A stretch of DNA of 64,000 bases. It comes from CAVRIA01 sp963721115 (GTDB lineage Bacteria; Desulfobacterota; Binatia; HRBIN30; CADEER01). The position numbers and the translations under genes were made by a program. The stretch is taken from contig CAVRIA010000024.1 of assembly GCA_963721115.1 (NCBI GenBank), positions 1-64,000 of the forward strand. The letters run 5' to 3'. Positions 48,256 to 58,152 of the stretch are shown here, piece after piece (within the stretch, counting starts at the first letter, position 1; the number at the start of each line of letters is the position of its first letter). Under the pieces are notes generated by a model. The model did not search any database and was not told the origin of the DNA. It saw only the letters and a list, made by a program, of their open reading frames with translations.

Positions 48256-49590
48256 CTAGGCGAGGTCGTCCGCTCCGTCGAAGGCCGGGAGGTAGAGGCG
48301 CACGCTGGTGCCGCGGTTGACCTGGCTCTCGATGCGCATCCAGCCGCCGTGCGCCTGCACGATGTGCTTGACGATCGCCAGACCGAGGCCCGTGCCGCCG
48401 AGCTCGCGCGAGCGCGCCTTGTCGACGCGGTAGAAGCGCTCGGTCAGACGAGGGAGATCCTCGGGCGGAACACCCACCCCGGTGTCCGTCACCGAAAGCT
48501 CGATGAAGCTCGCCTTCTCCGCAACCGACGCTCCTTCCGGGACCCGAGCCCCCGGCGCCGCGCAGGCGCTGAACGTGACGCGCCCTCCCTGCGGGGTGTA
48601 CTTGATGGCGTTGTCGACCAGGTTGAGGATCGCCTGCTCGAGTCGATCCTCGTCCGCGTCCAGCTTCGGGGTTCCGGGCGCGATGTCCTGCTCCAGGGCG
48701 ATTCCGGCGGACACCGCCTTGTGGCGCAGGACCTCGAACGTCGCTTCGGCGATCGAGACGGCGGCGACCGGAGCGCGCCGCAACGCGGTGCGCCCGAGCT
48801 CGAGGTCGGACAGAGTCAGCAGGTCGTCGACCAGGCGGCCGAGGCGGTCGGTGTGGCGTTCGATGATGCCGAGGAAGCGGCGCGCCCGCTCGGCGTCGTC
48901 GAGGGCGCCGCCGAGCAGCGTTTCGGTGTAGCCGCGGATCGCCGCCAGCGGCGTGCGCAGCTCGTGCGAGACGTTGGCCACGAAGTCGCGCCGGATGCGC
49001 TCCAGGCGCTTGAGCTCGCTGATGTCGTGGAAGACGAGGATGTAGGCGCGACCGCCGTCGGTTGTGACCGAGAGTGGCGTCGCGGTCACCCGCAAAACCT
49101 GCTGCCGAGAGCCATCGAGCGCGATCTCTCGCGCCGACGGTCGGGCCAGCCCGCCCTCGCTCATTACCCACTGCACCAGCTCGTGCAGATCCGGGTGCCG
49201 GGTCAGCTCGATGAGAGACCGCCCCGAATACCGTCCGGGTGCCAGGTCGAGGATTTGCTCGGCGCGCCGGTTGATCAGGACGACGGTGCCGGCACCGTCG
49301 ATCACCAGCACGCCTTCGACCATGCCGCCGAGCACCGCCTGCAGCCGCCGCTCTTCGGTGCGAACGCTGCGCAGGCGTTCGCCCTGCGCCGCACTGATCT
49401 CGGTCAGACTCTGCTGCCAGTCGCCCAAGGAACCGCGCAACGCCGGCGGCAGGGGGGGCAGGTCGGTCTCCTCGGCCACGGCCGCCGCGAAGCGCATCAG
49501 CGTCCGCGCTCGCCGGCGGCCGCGGTCCCAACGCCACAGCGCGGCGAGGCCCAGCCCGCCGGCGGCCGCGAGCAGCAACCAGACGGTCAC
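48256..49590 (-). CDS. phoR: PhoR-type sensor histidine kinase
   Basis: A 444-residue membrane kinase for phosphate sensing. One short hydrophobic span (VWLLLAAAGGLGLAALW), then a PAS domain (RRLQAVLGGMVEGVLVIDGA), HisKA with the phospho-His in FVANVSHELRTPLAAIRGY, and HATPase motifs N (AILNLVDNAIKYT), G1 (DTGVGVP) and G2 (GGTGLGLAIVKHI). It is last in phoU-phoB-phoR order, 67 nt after phoB. A GTG is the likely start because it precedes the membrane segment. Confidence 0.9.
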   Translation of the reverse strand: MTVWLLLAAAGGLGLAALWRWDRGRRRARTLMRFAAAVAEETDLPPLPPALRGSLGDWQQSLTEISAAQGERLRSVRTEERRLQAVLGGMVEGVLVIDGAGTVVLINRRAEQILDLAPGRYSGRSLIELTRHPDLHELVQWVMSEGGLARPSAREIALDGSRQQVLRVTATPLSVTTDGGRAYILVFHDISELKRLERIRRDFVANVSHELRTPLAAIRGYTETLLGGALDDAERARRFLGIIERHTDRLGRLVDDLLTLSDLELGRTALRRAPVAAVSIAEATFEVLRHKAVSAGIALEQDIAPGTPKLDADEDRLEQAILNLVDNAIKYTPQGGRVTFSACAAPGARVPEGASVAEKASFIELSVTDTGVGVPPEDLPRLTERFYRVDKARSRELGGTGLGLAIVKHIVQAHGGWMRIESQVNRGTSVRLYLPAFDGADDLA

Positions 49591-49657
49591 GGCGTCCCCG
49601 TGTCGCTGCACCGGCCCGGCTCCCTCGCCCGGTCGCGGCGCGCGAAAGTGGGTCCGC

Positions 49658-50376
<719 letters not shown>

Positions 50377-50380
<4 letters not shown>

Positions 50381-51066
50381 AGCGAAACGGGGAGTCGATC
50401 GAGGTGGCGGATGCTCTTGCCCCGGACCATGAAGATCACCATCTCGGCGATGTTGGTGGCGTGGTCGGCGACGCGCTCGAGGTACTTGGAGACGAACACC
50501 AGGCGCAGGGCCCTTGTGATCGTTCGCGCGTCTTCCATCATGTAGGAGATCAGCTCGCGGAAGATCTGCGCGGTCAGGTCGTCGACCTGGTCGTCGTCGC
50601 GGCAGACCTTGAGCGCCAAGTCGACGTCCTCGCGTACGAACGCATCGAGGCTTTCGCGCAGCATGTCCTGGGCAATGATCGCCATGCGGGGCAGATCGAT
50701 GAGAGGCTTGAGCTGCGGCTCGCCGCTGAGCTCGATGACCCGCTCGCAGATGTTCTCGGCCATGTCCCCCGCCCGTTCCAGGTCGGTCGTAACCTTGAGT
50801 GCCGTCGTGATGAGACGCAGGTCGCGTCCGGCGGGCTGGTGCAGGGCCAAGAGCCGCAGGCAGATGTCGTCGACTTCGACATCCATCCGGTTCACGGTCC
50901 GGTCCCGTTCGATGATCGCCTGAGCCGCCGCGCCGTCGCGGTCGACCAAAGCCTGCATGGCGTCGGAAATCTGCTTCTCGACCAAGCCGCCCATCTCGAG
51001 AATGCGATGGCGCAGCTCGCGCAGCTCCTCCTCGTAGTGACGGTCCACGTGCGGTCTGGCTTCCAC
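50377..51066 (-). CDS. phoU: Phosphate signalling protein PhoU
   Basis: A 229-residue two-repeat helical protein. Each repeat carries the PhoU metal motif: ALKVTTDLERAGDMAENICE in the first half and VSKYLERVADHATNIAEMV in the second (E/DxxxD pattern). It damps PhoR signalling and binds metal clusters and membrane. First gene of the phoU-phoB-phoR run; its end overlaps phoB by four nt. The GTG start (EARPHVDRHYEEELRELRHR) was chosen for the conserved N-terminus. Confidence 0.95.
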
Positions 51067-51392
51067 AGCCCACCCCCCTCGGTTACCCCGGCCGATTCCT
51101 CGTCGTCATAGGCCCGTGCATCGCTCCTCGATTCGCCTGGCCCCGGCCGCGACTGTGTCTTCCTCGGAAGCGCGCGGGGCCGGACGCCAACCTGTACGTA
51201 TGTTATGCGGTGCGAGGGCGATCGTAAAGTCATGATCGAAGAGGGGCCGCGTCCGTCCGGGCTGCCGCCACCTTAGCTGCAGTGTAGCGGCGAAGTGTTA
51301 CCAGGACGCTGCGCGGACGTTACGGGGCCGTGAAGCACGTCGACACTACGCGCGGTAGTGAAAAGGGGAGGGATCTCTCGGCCCTCCCCTAT
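51067..51392. promoter_or_regulatory. Intergenic region between phoU and Ppx, with a hairpin
   Basis: This divergent spacer must hold the promoter of the phoU operon, but no clear PHO box was found by eye. Near its right end GGGGAGGG (51365-51372) pairs with CCCTCCCC (51382-51389), a strong 8-bp stem. It is followed on the minus strand by TTTT, so it could terminate leftward transcription. It sits immediately before the small Cys peptide frame. Confidence 0.45.
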
Positions 51393-51509
51393 GTGCCTCG
51401 CTGCAAGGGCAGCCCGTCGGCGACGGCGGCCGACTTCGGTTGCACCGTCGAGGGTTGCGCCGGGAGCACGGGGCCGATCGACGGCTGTACCTGCAGTGTC
51501 GTTCCGTAG
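51393..51509 (+). CDS. Possible 38-residue Cys-rich peptide
   Basis: A GTG frame encodes MPRCKGSPSATAADFGCTVE, continuing GCAGSTGPIDGCTCSVVP. It has five cysteines and ends with the same C-x-VEG...G-x-I-x-GC-x-CSV pattern as the frame near 46840-46924. It has no obvious ribosome site and lies right after a strong hairpin, so the evidence is only the similarity of the two copies. It ends 109 nt before the Ppx gene; no other feature lies between. Confidence 0.35.
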   Translation: MPRCKGSPSATAADFGCTVEGCAGSTGPIDGCTCSVVP

Positions 51510-51618
51510 ATGTCGCCGCCACCGCCCTGGTTATTTGGGACCGCGTCGTGGCGTCGCGATCCGTTTGTGCTACAAGAGAGCGGGACGTGTTGAGGTGGAG
51601 GCAGGGGTAAGGTTCGAT

Positions 51619-53157
51619 ATGCGCATCGCCGCCGTCGACGTCGGCACGAATTCCATTCACATGGTCGTCGCTCAGGTCGAGTCGGACGGCCGTTTCCACG
51701 TTCTCGATCGAGCCAAGGAAATGGTCCGGCTCGGCAAGCGCACGCTCAACAAGGGGCGCCTCTCCCCGCGCGCCATCGACGCGGGAGTGCGCACCCTCTC
51801 CGCTTTCCGCACTCTCGCGGAGCGCCAGGGGGTGACGCGCATCAAGGCGGTGGCCACCAGCGCCGTGCGCGAGGCCGCCAACGGCGGCGACTTCATCCGC
51901 GAGGTCGAGCAGCAGGTCGGCCTGCGGGTCAACGTCATTCCGGGCCGCGAGGAGGCTCGCCTCATCTTTCTCGGCGTGCGCCACGCCATCGATCTGCGTG
52001 GCAAGCCCGCGCTGATCGTCGACGTGGGCGGAGGCAGCGTCGAGCTCATTCTCGTCGAGGACGGCGAAGCGGTGGAGATGGAGAGCCTCAAGATCGGCGT
52101 CGCCCGCCTGAGCGAAAAATTTCCGACCGGCGACCCGCCGGCGGCAAAGGCGCTGGCCGACCTCGACGCCTACCTGTCGGAGAAGCTGGACCCGGTTCTC
52201 GACCGCTTCGCCAAGCGCCGCGTACGCCGGGTGGTCGGCACGTCGGGAACGATGCTCAACCTCATCTCCATGGCCGGTCACTTGCGCGGGGATCCGCCCA
52301 ACGGCCACCTGAACAACTTCTCCGCCACCCCGGCCGAGATCGCCAAGCTGCGCCGGTTGCTCGCCAAGAGCAGCCGGGAAGAGCGCCTGCGCATACGGGG
52401 CCTCGACGCCAAGCGCGTCGACCTGATTCTGGCCGGGGCCTGTCTCGCGGATCACGTGCTGGCGCGGCTGCGCGCCAAGGAGCTCATCGCCTGCACCTAC
52501 GCCTTGCGCGAGGGGGTATTGCTGGACTTCATCTCCCGGCACCGCCGGGGCATCGAAGAGATCGAGATCATCAGCCACCCCCGGCGGCGCAGCGTCGCCC
52601 GATTGGCCCGCCACCTCGGGGAGACCGGCGACCACGGACCGCGGGTGGCGCGCCTGGCGCTGCGCCTCTACGACCAGCTGGAGGAGCGCCTGCGTCTCGA
52701 GCCGGCGGCGCGCGAATGGCTCGAGTTCGCGGCCCTTTTGCACGACGTGGGCCATCACATCGACCACAAGAACCATCACCGCCATTCGTACTACCTGGTC
52801 ACCAACGGCGAGCTGCTCGGCTTCCGGCGCGACGAGCTGGAGATCATCGGGCTCACCGCCCGCTACCACCGCAAGGGTGGCCCGAAGGACTCGGACCCCG
52901 AGTATCGGAGTCTGGCGCGCCCCGCCCGGCAGACCGTGCGCGTCCTGAGCTCCATCCTCCGCATCGCGGACGCCCTCGACCGCAGCCATTTCGGGGTGGT
53001 GCACGACCTCTCGGTGACGGCCGGGGAGGGCCGGCTGAGAATCGATCTGCAGACGGGCAACGACGATGCGGCACTGGAGCTGTGGGAGGCCAGGAGCCGG
53101 GCCGGCCTGCTGGAGCAGGTCTTGGGCCTTGACGTCGAGTTTCGGGTCGTTCCATAA
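51619..53157 (+). CDS. Ppx/GppA phosphatase with C-terminal HD domain
   Basis: A 512-residue enzyme expected to hydrolyse exopolyphosphate or pppGpp. The actin-like domain has MRIAAVDVGTNSIHMVVAQV, the Glu region AVATSAVREAANG, and IVDVGGGSVELILVEDG, VVGTSGTMLNLISMAG. The C-terminal HD part (about 330-512) has AALLHDVGHHIDHKNHHRHS and RIADALDRSHFG. This two-domain length is typical of proteobacterial Ppx. It is divergent from phoU and 13 nt before the first thymidylate-kinase-like gene, suggesting a phosphate/polyphosphate operon. Confidence 0.92.
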   Translation: MRIAAVDVGTNSIHMVVAQVESDGRFHVLDRAKEMVRLGKRTLNKGRLSPRAIDAGVRTLSAFRTLAERQGVTRIKAVATSAVREAANGGDFIREVEQQVGLRVNVIPGREEARLIFLGVRHAIDLRGKPALIVDVGGGSVELILVEDGEAVEMESLKIGVARLSEKFPTGDPPAAKALADLDAYLSEKLDPVLDRFAKRRVRRVVGTSGTMLNLISMAGHLRGDPPNGHLNNFSATPAEIAKLRRLLAKSSREERLRIRGLDAKRVDLILAGACLADHVLARLRAKELIACTYALREGVLLDFISRHRRGIEEIEIISHPRRRSVARLARHLGETGDHGPRVARLALRLYDQLEERLRLEPAAREWLEFAALLHDVGHHIDHKNHHRHSYYLVTNGELLGFRRDELEIIGLTARYHRKGGPKDSDPEYRSLARPARQTVRVLSSILRIADALDRSHFGVVHDLSVTAGEGRLRIDLQTGNDDAALELWEARSRAGLLEQVLGLDVEFRVVP

Positions 53158-53170
53158 GGGTCGCTCCGCC

Positions 53171-53869
53171 ATGCTGTACGAGCCACATCCACATCCGGGT
53201 AAGCTGATCGTCGTGGAAGGAATCGACGGATCGGGCAAGTCGACACAGCTCACTCTGCTTTACCGGTGGCTGCTGTCGCGCGGGTACAAGGTCTTCTACA
53301 CCGAGTGGAACTCGTCGGAGCTGGTGCGGCGCTCGATGAAGCGCGGCAAGAAGAAGGATCTCCTGACGCCGACGACGTTCAGCCTCCTGCACGCGGTCGA
53401 TTTCGCCGACCGTCTGACCTACAAGATCATCCCTCCGCTCAAGGCCGGGATGGTGGTTCTCGCCGACCGCTACGTGTACACCGCGTTCGGACGCGACGTG
53501 GCGCGCGGCGTTCATCCGGAGTGGGTACGGCAGGTCTACAGCTTCGCTCCCAAGCCCGACCTGGCGCTCTACTTTCGCGTTCCCATCGAGGTCTCCCTCG
53601 AGCGCCTGCTGACCGGGCGCGCCAAGCTCAAGTACCACGAAGCCGGTATGGACGTCGGCCTGAGCCGGGATCCGTCCGAGAGCTTCCGGCTGTTTCAGAG
53701 CCGCGTCCTGGAGATCTACGACGGCCTGGTCGACGAGTTCGGGCTGCGCGTCATCGACGCCACCGGAGACATCCACAACCAGCAGCTCCTGGTGCGGCGC
53801 ATGGCTCGCGACACGCTGCGCGGCTTCCGGGGGACCGTCGCCGACCTCGGGATCTCGGAGATCGCCTGA
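53171..53869 (+). CDS. Thymidylate-kinase-like P-loop kinase, canonical P-loop
   Basis: A 232-residue P-loop nucleotide kinase of the thymidylate kinase superfamily. The P-loop is VVEGIDGSGKSTQLTLL (Lys23). The DR(Y) motif is VVLADRYVYTAFGRD. The region after the P-loop (FYTEWNSSELVR) lacks the TREPGGT of true dTMP kinases, so the acceptor may differ. Polyphosphate kinase 2 proteins share this fold. It is between the Ppx gene and a paralogue two nt downstream; the gene order suggests polyphosphate or nucleotide work rather than routine dTTP synthesis. Confidence 0.75.
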   Translation: MLYEPHPHPGKLIVVEGIDGSGKSTQLTLLYRWLLSRGYKVFYTEWNSSELVRRSMKRGKKKDLLTPTTFSLLHAVDFADRLTYKIIPPLKAGMVVLADRYVYTAFGRDVARGVHPEWVRQVYSFAPKPDLALYFRVPIEVSLERLLTGRAKLKYHEAGMDVGLSRDPSESFRLFQSRVLEIYDGLVDEFGLRVIDATGDIHNQQLLVRRMARDTLRGFRGTVADLGISEIA

Positions 53870-53870
53870 G

Positions 53871-54617
53871 ATGCACGGTCAGGACAAGCGCTTCTACGGT
53901 CAGGGTCTACCCAACCTGAAGGTGGGACCGATGCGCGGCAGTCTGATCGTCATCGAGGGAACGGACGGCGTCGGCCGTTCCATTCAAATGGACCAGGTGA
54001 TCCCGTGGCTGGAGCTGCAGGGATACGCCGTCGCCAAGACGAGCTGGACGCGATCTTCCCTGCTGTCGGAGACGATCAACGAGGCCAAGTCCGGCCACGA
54101 GCTCACGCTGACGACGTTCAGCCTGCTCTACGCCGCGGACTTCGCGGACCGGCTCGAGAACGAGATCATCCCCGCCCTGCGCGCCGGGTTCATCGTCGTG
54201 GCGGACCGCTACATGTACACCGCTTTCGCCCGCAACGCGGCGATGGGAGCGGATCGCGAGTGGACGCGCCAGCTGTTCGGATACGCTCTGGTGCCCGACC
54301 TCGTCCTCTACCTGAAGATCGACGTCGAGCACCTGATCCCGCGCGTCCTCGAGGGAAAGGGAATGGACTACTGGGAATCGGGCATGCACCTGGCGCTCGG
54401 CAGCGACATCTTCGACTCCTTCCGCCGCTACCAGACGCGGCTGATCCGCGAGTACAACCGCCTGGCGCGCGAGTTCCGCTTCGTCTGCGTCGACGCGCGC
54501 CAGTCGATCGACGACATCCAGGGAGAGCTGCGCCAGCATGTCGCCGCGTATCTGAACCGCAGCAAGCAGCAGACCGGATCGGCATCGCCGCCCGAGCTCA
54601 TCGCGCTGAAGGGCTGA
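53871..54617 (+). CDS. Thymidylate-kinase-like protein with Arg in place of P-loop Lys
   Basis: A 248-residue paralogue of the preceding protein (LTLTTFSLLYAADFADRL matches LTPTTFSLLHAVDFADRL). The P-loop reads VIEGTDGVGRSIQMDQV: the invariant Lys is Arg36 and the following Thr is Ile. The ADRYMYTAFAR motif is kept. This could be a weakened or regulatory partner forming a heterodimer. The two genes are separated by one nt. N-terminal 22 residues extend beyond the partner; an internal ATG at codon 21 could be an alternative start. Confidence 0.7.
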   Translation: MHGQDKRFYGQGLPNLKVGPMRGSLIVIEGTDGVGRSIQMDQVIPWLELQGYAVAKTSWTRSSLLSETINEAKSGHELTLTTFSLLYAADFADRLENEIIPALRAGFIVVADRYMYTAFARNAAMGADREWTRQLFGYALVPDLVLYLKIDVEHLIPRVLEGKGMDYWESGMHLALGSDIFDSFRRYQTRLIREYNRLAREFRFVCVDARQSIDDIQGELRQHVAAYLNRSKQQTGSASPPELIALKG

Positions 54618-54684
54618 CGACGGCTGCACCGGCCGATCTCCCCTTCCCGCGCCGCTTGATCGGCTTCTGCGATGTGCCACAGCC

Positions 54685-56286
54685 ATGGCGAAGTCATCCA
54701 TACCCAGCGAAGTCGAAGTCAAGCTGCTGATCCCCAGCGCGCAGCTTCTGCGCGCCATCGGGCAACTCGAGGCAGTCGGCGCCCACCCGCTGCGCGCCCG
54801 CCCTCCGCAGACGCTGCATTCCCTTTATCTGGACACGTCGGATCTGGCACTCACCCGTCGCGGGGTGGCCCTGCGATTGCGGCGCGACGGGCGCCGCTGG
54901 GAAGCGACGGCGAAGTGGAGCGGAACGGAACGGCAGGCGCTGCACGAGCGCCCCGAGCTCAACGTCGCGCTCGAGGCAAAGCCCGTCCTTCCGTTTCGCC
55001 TGCCCCCCGGGCCGCTGCACAGCCACCTGGCGGCACTGGTCCGGGGGCGGCTCCTCGAGCCCCTGGTGATTACCGATATTCGCCGGCGGCGCTTCGACGT
55101 CATGCCGGCGCACAGCCGCGACGGCGAGCCGATCGCCGAGCTGGCGCTCGACACGGTGCGCCTGCGCGGCCCGGGCGGCGATCTGGCGGCGCATCCCTAT
55201 TGCGAGCTCGAGATCGAGCTCCGGCGCGGCAGCCGGCGCACGCTGATCGGCCTCGCACGATGGCTGCAAGAGCGCTACGACCTCGCCCCCTCCCGCGGCT
55301 CCAAGTTCGTGCGCGCGCTCTCGGCTGTCCGCGGTCCCGAGCTGCCGATCTCCCCGCCGGTGGAGCCGGTGCGCCCGGACGACTCCTTGTACGACACGGT
55401 CTGCAAGGTCGCCGCGGCGCAGCTTCGCCGCCTGCTGCTGAACGATCCGGGCGCCCGGCTCGGTCGCGACCCGGAGGCGGTGCACGACATGCGGGTCGCC
55501 ACGCGGCGCCTGCGCGCCGCGTTGCGTGCCTTCGAGGCAGGAGTACCCGGCCGGCTGCGATCGAGACTCGGTCGGGATCTGAAATGGCTCGCCAGGTGCC
55601 TCGGTCGGGTACGAGATCTCGACGTGGAGCTTCAGAATCTGGACGATAGCGAGGCCGCCCTTCCCGCCGCGCGCCGGCGCGGGATCGAGCCGTACAGAAT
55701 CCATCTGCAGGCACAGCGTGCGCAGTGCCATCGGGATCTCCTCCAGGCGCTCGACTCGCCGCGTTACTTCGATCTGCTCGCTCGAGTAGAAGATCTCACG
55801 GCAGGCGCGGTGACGCCGCCGCGCTCCGGCGAGGCGCGGGCGCGCACCGCAGCCGTCGGCAGGCGCTCCATCAAACGGGCTTTCCGGCGTCTTCTCGACT
55901 GCGGCGCGGCCATCGGTGGAGAGCCCGCGGCGGAGGACCTGCACGCCCTGCGCATTCGCGCCAAGCGGCTGCGCTATGTCTTGGAGTTCTTGCGCGAGCT
56001 GACCGGCGGCCCCGGGCGGCGCCTGGTGAAGCAGCTCGTCCGCTTGCAGGACCTGCTCGGCACCTTCAACGACGCACAGGTCGCGACGCGGCGGCTCGCC
56101 GCCTTCCGGTGCCAGAAGCCACCCTCAGTCGGGACGCCGGTGCTGCGGGCGCTCGACGCTCTCGACCGGGAGCAGCGCCGCCGTGCCGAAAAGGCGCGCT
56201 CCGAATTCCACGCCGCGTGGAATCGCTTTTCGGCCCCGCGAACGATCGCCGAGGCCGAAAGCGTTCTCCAGCGACTGAAGGGATGA
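54685..56286 (+). CDS. CYTH-CHAD domain protein
   Basis: A 533-residue two-domain protein. The N-terminal CYTH domain (about 1-215) has the EVEVKLLIP metal/triphosphate motif (ExExK), LYLDTSDLALTRRGVALRLR and CELEIELRRGSRRTL. The C-terminal CHAD domain (about 235-530) has VHDMRVATRRLRAALRAF and LHALRIRAKRLRYVLEFLRE, the conserved His/Arg helices that bind polyphosphate. CYTH enzymes cleave triphosphates. In this neighbourhood a role at polyphosphate granules is likely. All CHAD basic residues seem present. Confidence 0.92.
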   Translation: MAKSSIPSEVEVKLLIPSAQLLRAIGQLEAVGAHPLRARPPQTLHSLYLDTSDLALTRRGVALRLRRDGRRWEATAKWSGTERQALHERPELNVALEAKPVLPFRLPPGPLHSHLAALVRGRLLEPLVITDIRRRRFDVMPAHSRDGEPIAELALDTVRLRGPGGDLAAHPYCELEIELRRGSRRTLIGLARWLQERYDLAPSRGSKFVRALSAVRGPELPISPPVEPVRPDDSLYDTVCKVAAAQLRRLLLNDPGARLGRDPEAVHDMRVATRRLRAALRAFEAGVPGRLRSRLGRDLKWLARCLGRVRDLDVELQNLDDSEAALPAARRRGIEPYRIHLQAQRAQCHRDLLQALDSPRYFDLLARVEDLTAGAVTPPRSGEARARTAAVGRRSIKRAFRRLLDCGAAIGGEPAAEDLHALRIRAKRLRYVLEFLRELTGGPGRRLVKQLVRLQDLLGTFNDAQVATRRLAAFRCQKPPSVGTPVLRALDALDREQRRRAEKARSEFHAAWNRFSAPRTIAEAESVLQRLKG

Positions 56287-56332
56287 CCGACGGTGCTTGA
56301 CGACGGTGCCGGCGATCTGGTCTGAGGCCTGC

Positions 56333-56848
56333 ATGAGTGCCGTGATCTTCCTGCTTCGGCACGGCATCGCCGCCGACCCGTCGCCCAAGATGAGCGATGC
56401 CGAGCGCGCACTGACAGCCGATGGGGTGCTCAAGACGGCCGCCGTCGGCCGGGGGCTCGCCGAGCTCCGGGTCGCTCCAGACGTCGTCCTTTCGAGCCCG
56501 CTGCGGCGCGCGCAAGAGACGGCCCACCTGGTGGCCGAAATTCTGAATCCGACAGTGACGGTGGAGATCTACCCCCCACTGGCCCCCGGCCACAGCCCGG
56601 AGGACGTCCTCAAGGGTTTGCACGCCTTTCGACGCTCCGGGCAGCTCCTTATGGTCGGCCATCAACCCGACCTCGGCATCCTCGCGTCCTATCTCCTCAC
56701 CGGGACCACTAGCCTGGTCCCGCTGCCGTTCAAGAAGGCGGGAGCCGCCGCCTTCAGCGTCGGCGGCGTCCCACCGCGCGCCGCGGCCACCCTGGAGTGG
56801 TTTCTCACTCCCACGCAGCTGCGCGCCATCGGCGGCAAGCGACGCTGA
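56333..56848 (+). CDS. sixA: Phosphohistidine phosphatase SixA family
   Basis: A 171-residue histidine phosphatase. The catalytic RHG is in VIFLLRHGIAADPSPKMSDA. The second conserved Arg and the second His lie in VVLSSPLRRAQETAHLVAEI and LLMVGHQPDLGILASYLL. This short form with no extra domain matches SixA, which removes phosphate from phosphohistidine in signalling proteins. CHAD-SixA neighbours are common. The ATG was chosen over an upstream TTG-type start because it begins the conserved sheet. Confidence 0.9.
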   Translation: MSAVIFLLRHGIAADPSPKMSDAERALTADGVLKTAAVGRGLAELRVAPDVVLSSPLRRAQETAHLVAEILNPTVTVEIYPPLAPGHSPEDVLKGLHAFRRSGQLLMVGHQPDLGILASYLLTGTTSLVPLPFKKAGAAAFSVGGVPPRAAATLEWFLTPTQLRAIGGKRR

Positions 56849-56961
56849 AGCGGCTTCACGAGACGTTCATTCGCCGGTCACCGCGCCGCAACATCGGTTT
56901 GCGATGGTACGACCATACCCGCCAGGGTCGGGAGACCCCACCTCCCAGACCCGTCTGCCCC

Positions 56962-56989
56962 GGGAGGGGTCGCGTTGTCGGCCCCTCCC
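56962..56989 (+). terminator. Strong hairpin after sixA, possible terminator
   Basis: GGGAGGGG (56962-56969) pairs with CCCCTCCC (56982-56989) around a 12-nt loop, followed by TTCCCTTCT. The T-run is imperfect. It is similar in sequence to the stem before the small peptide at 51365-51389. The rest of 56849-57097 shows no gene. Confidence 0.45.
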
Positions 56990-57097
56990 TTCCCTTCTAC
57001 CTCTCGCCGCAAAGCAGCTCGAGCTCCCGCCTTTCTTGCTCAGGCAAAATGTGCATCCACACGGAACTTTCTCTCCGCGCGACGCGTTTCTCAGGAC

Positions 57098-57514
57098 ATG
57101 CAGCCAGGAAAGCGAGCCACCGAAATGGCCGATGCTTCGCGCGCGGAAGAGGCGAGCATCCTACTTCCGGAGCAGTTCTGGGGCAGCGGCACGGACCCCC
57201 GGCCCGATCCGGAGAAGCGGCTGATGGCCGCCGTGCTCGAGGAAGCGATCCTGTTGATCCTCAACTACGCCGACAGCTCCTCGATGCAGCGGCGAAAGCT
57301 GGTCGCGGAGGCCTATGCGTGGATCACCAGCGACGATCGATCCGGACCGTTTTCCTTCGCCACCATCTGCGACGTTTTCGGCCTCGACGTCGAGCCCGTA
57401 CGGCTGGCAATTGCCGACCTGCGGCTGGGCCGGCGCTGCTACTCCAACGGTCGGCGTCTGCAGGCCGGCCGCGGACGCCATCGCGTACAAGGCAGCTCGC
57501 GCCGGGCGGCGTGA
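57098..57514 (+). CDS. Hypothetical protein, helical, possibly DNA-binding-like
   Basis: A 138-residue protein with a helical core: LMAAVLEEAILLILNYADSS, RKLVAEAYAWITSDDRSG, and FSFATICDVFGLDVEPVRLA. The order of a helical segment, a WI-x-SDD turn and 'FSF..IC..FGLD...VR' resembles small proteins I associate with Deltaproteobacteria-like genomes, but no named family is certain. The C-terminus is very basic (RRLQAGRGRHRVQGSSRRAA), consistent with nucleic-acid contact. A second ATG at 57125 (MADASRAEEASILLP) may be the true start. Confidence 0.6.
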   Translation: MQPGKRATEMADASRAEEASILLPEQFWGSGTDPRPDPEKRLMAAVLEEAILLILNYADSSSMQRRKLVAEAYAWITSDDRSGPFSFATICDVFGLDVEPVRLAIADLRLGRRCYSNGRRLQAGRGRHRVQGSSRRAA

Positions 57515-57565
57515 GACCCCGAGCGCTGCGGGCCGGTGACACGTCGCGTCGGGTCAGGCAACGTT

Positions 57566-57883
57566 CTACGAGGTGTGCCGGCCCGCCGCCGTCACCGCTT
57601 CGCGTGCGCCTGGCCGCGGCCGGTGCGTCTCCGCCCGCGCCAGGAACGGGACGTCGACGTCCGCACCCCTTCCCGCGTGGCGCAGATACCCCCGACAACG
57701 ACCGAGCTCGTCGAAATAGTTGCCCTGGGCGTCCACCCGTCCGCGGTAGGCGCCCTGCCGATCATAGAGCTTCTGCCCGCTCACCAGGCTTCCCACCTGT
57801 CTCCCTCGCACGTCGAAGTAGCGACCCCGCTCATCGAGATAGCCCAGGTAGTTTCCGTGTCGGTCGAAATGATAGCGGATCAT
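57566..57883 (-). CDS. Small Gly/Tyr/Asp repeat protein, unknown
   Basis: A 105-residue protein. The first 70 residues are four to five short beta-hairpin-like repeats (FDRHGNYLGYLDERGRYFD, VRGRQVGSLVSGQKLYDRQG, AYRGRVDAQGNYFDELGR). The pattern is [YF]D-x2-G-x-[YV]-x-G. A basic unstructured tail follows. A good ribosome site (AAAGGGGG on the minus strand) precedes the ATG. The repeat style resembles YD-type or 'GxY' beta repeats, but no family name applies. No signal peptide. Confidence 0.6.
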   Translation of the reverse strand: MIRYHFDRHGNYLGYLDERGRYFDVRGRQVGSLVSGQKLYDRQGAYRGRVDAQGNYFDELGRCRGYLRHAGRGADVDVPFLARAETHRPRPGAREAVTAAGRHTS

Positions 57884-58152
57884 TCTTCACCCCCTTTCGT
57901 ACTCGACCCACTCGCACGTCTTGGTTGCTGCATCCGGCCTTGACGTTATCGTCGCCCGCCAGTGTCCCCTATCTCTCTCCGCCCTCGCCAGGCGAACTCT
58001 CTTCACATACTCTAGAAGGAACGTCGACTTTTGGTAAGCTTATACTCCCTGCGCGGCCGGTTGCCTACCCCGAACGACGTCAGGAGCATTCGATCCGACA
58101 TGGCAGAGCTTCGCCGCCGGGCACCTTGAAACCGGGCGGCGGGGAGTGGCAA

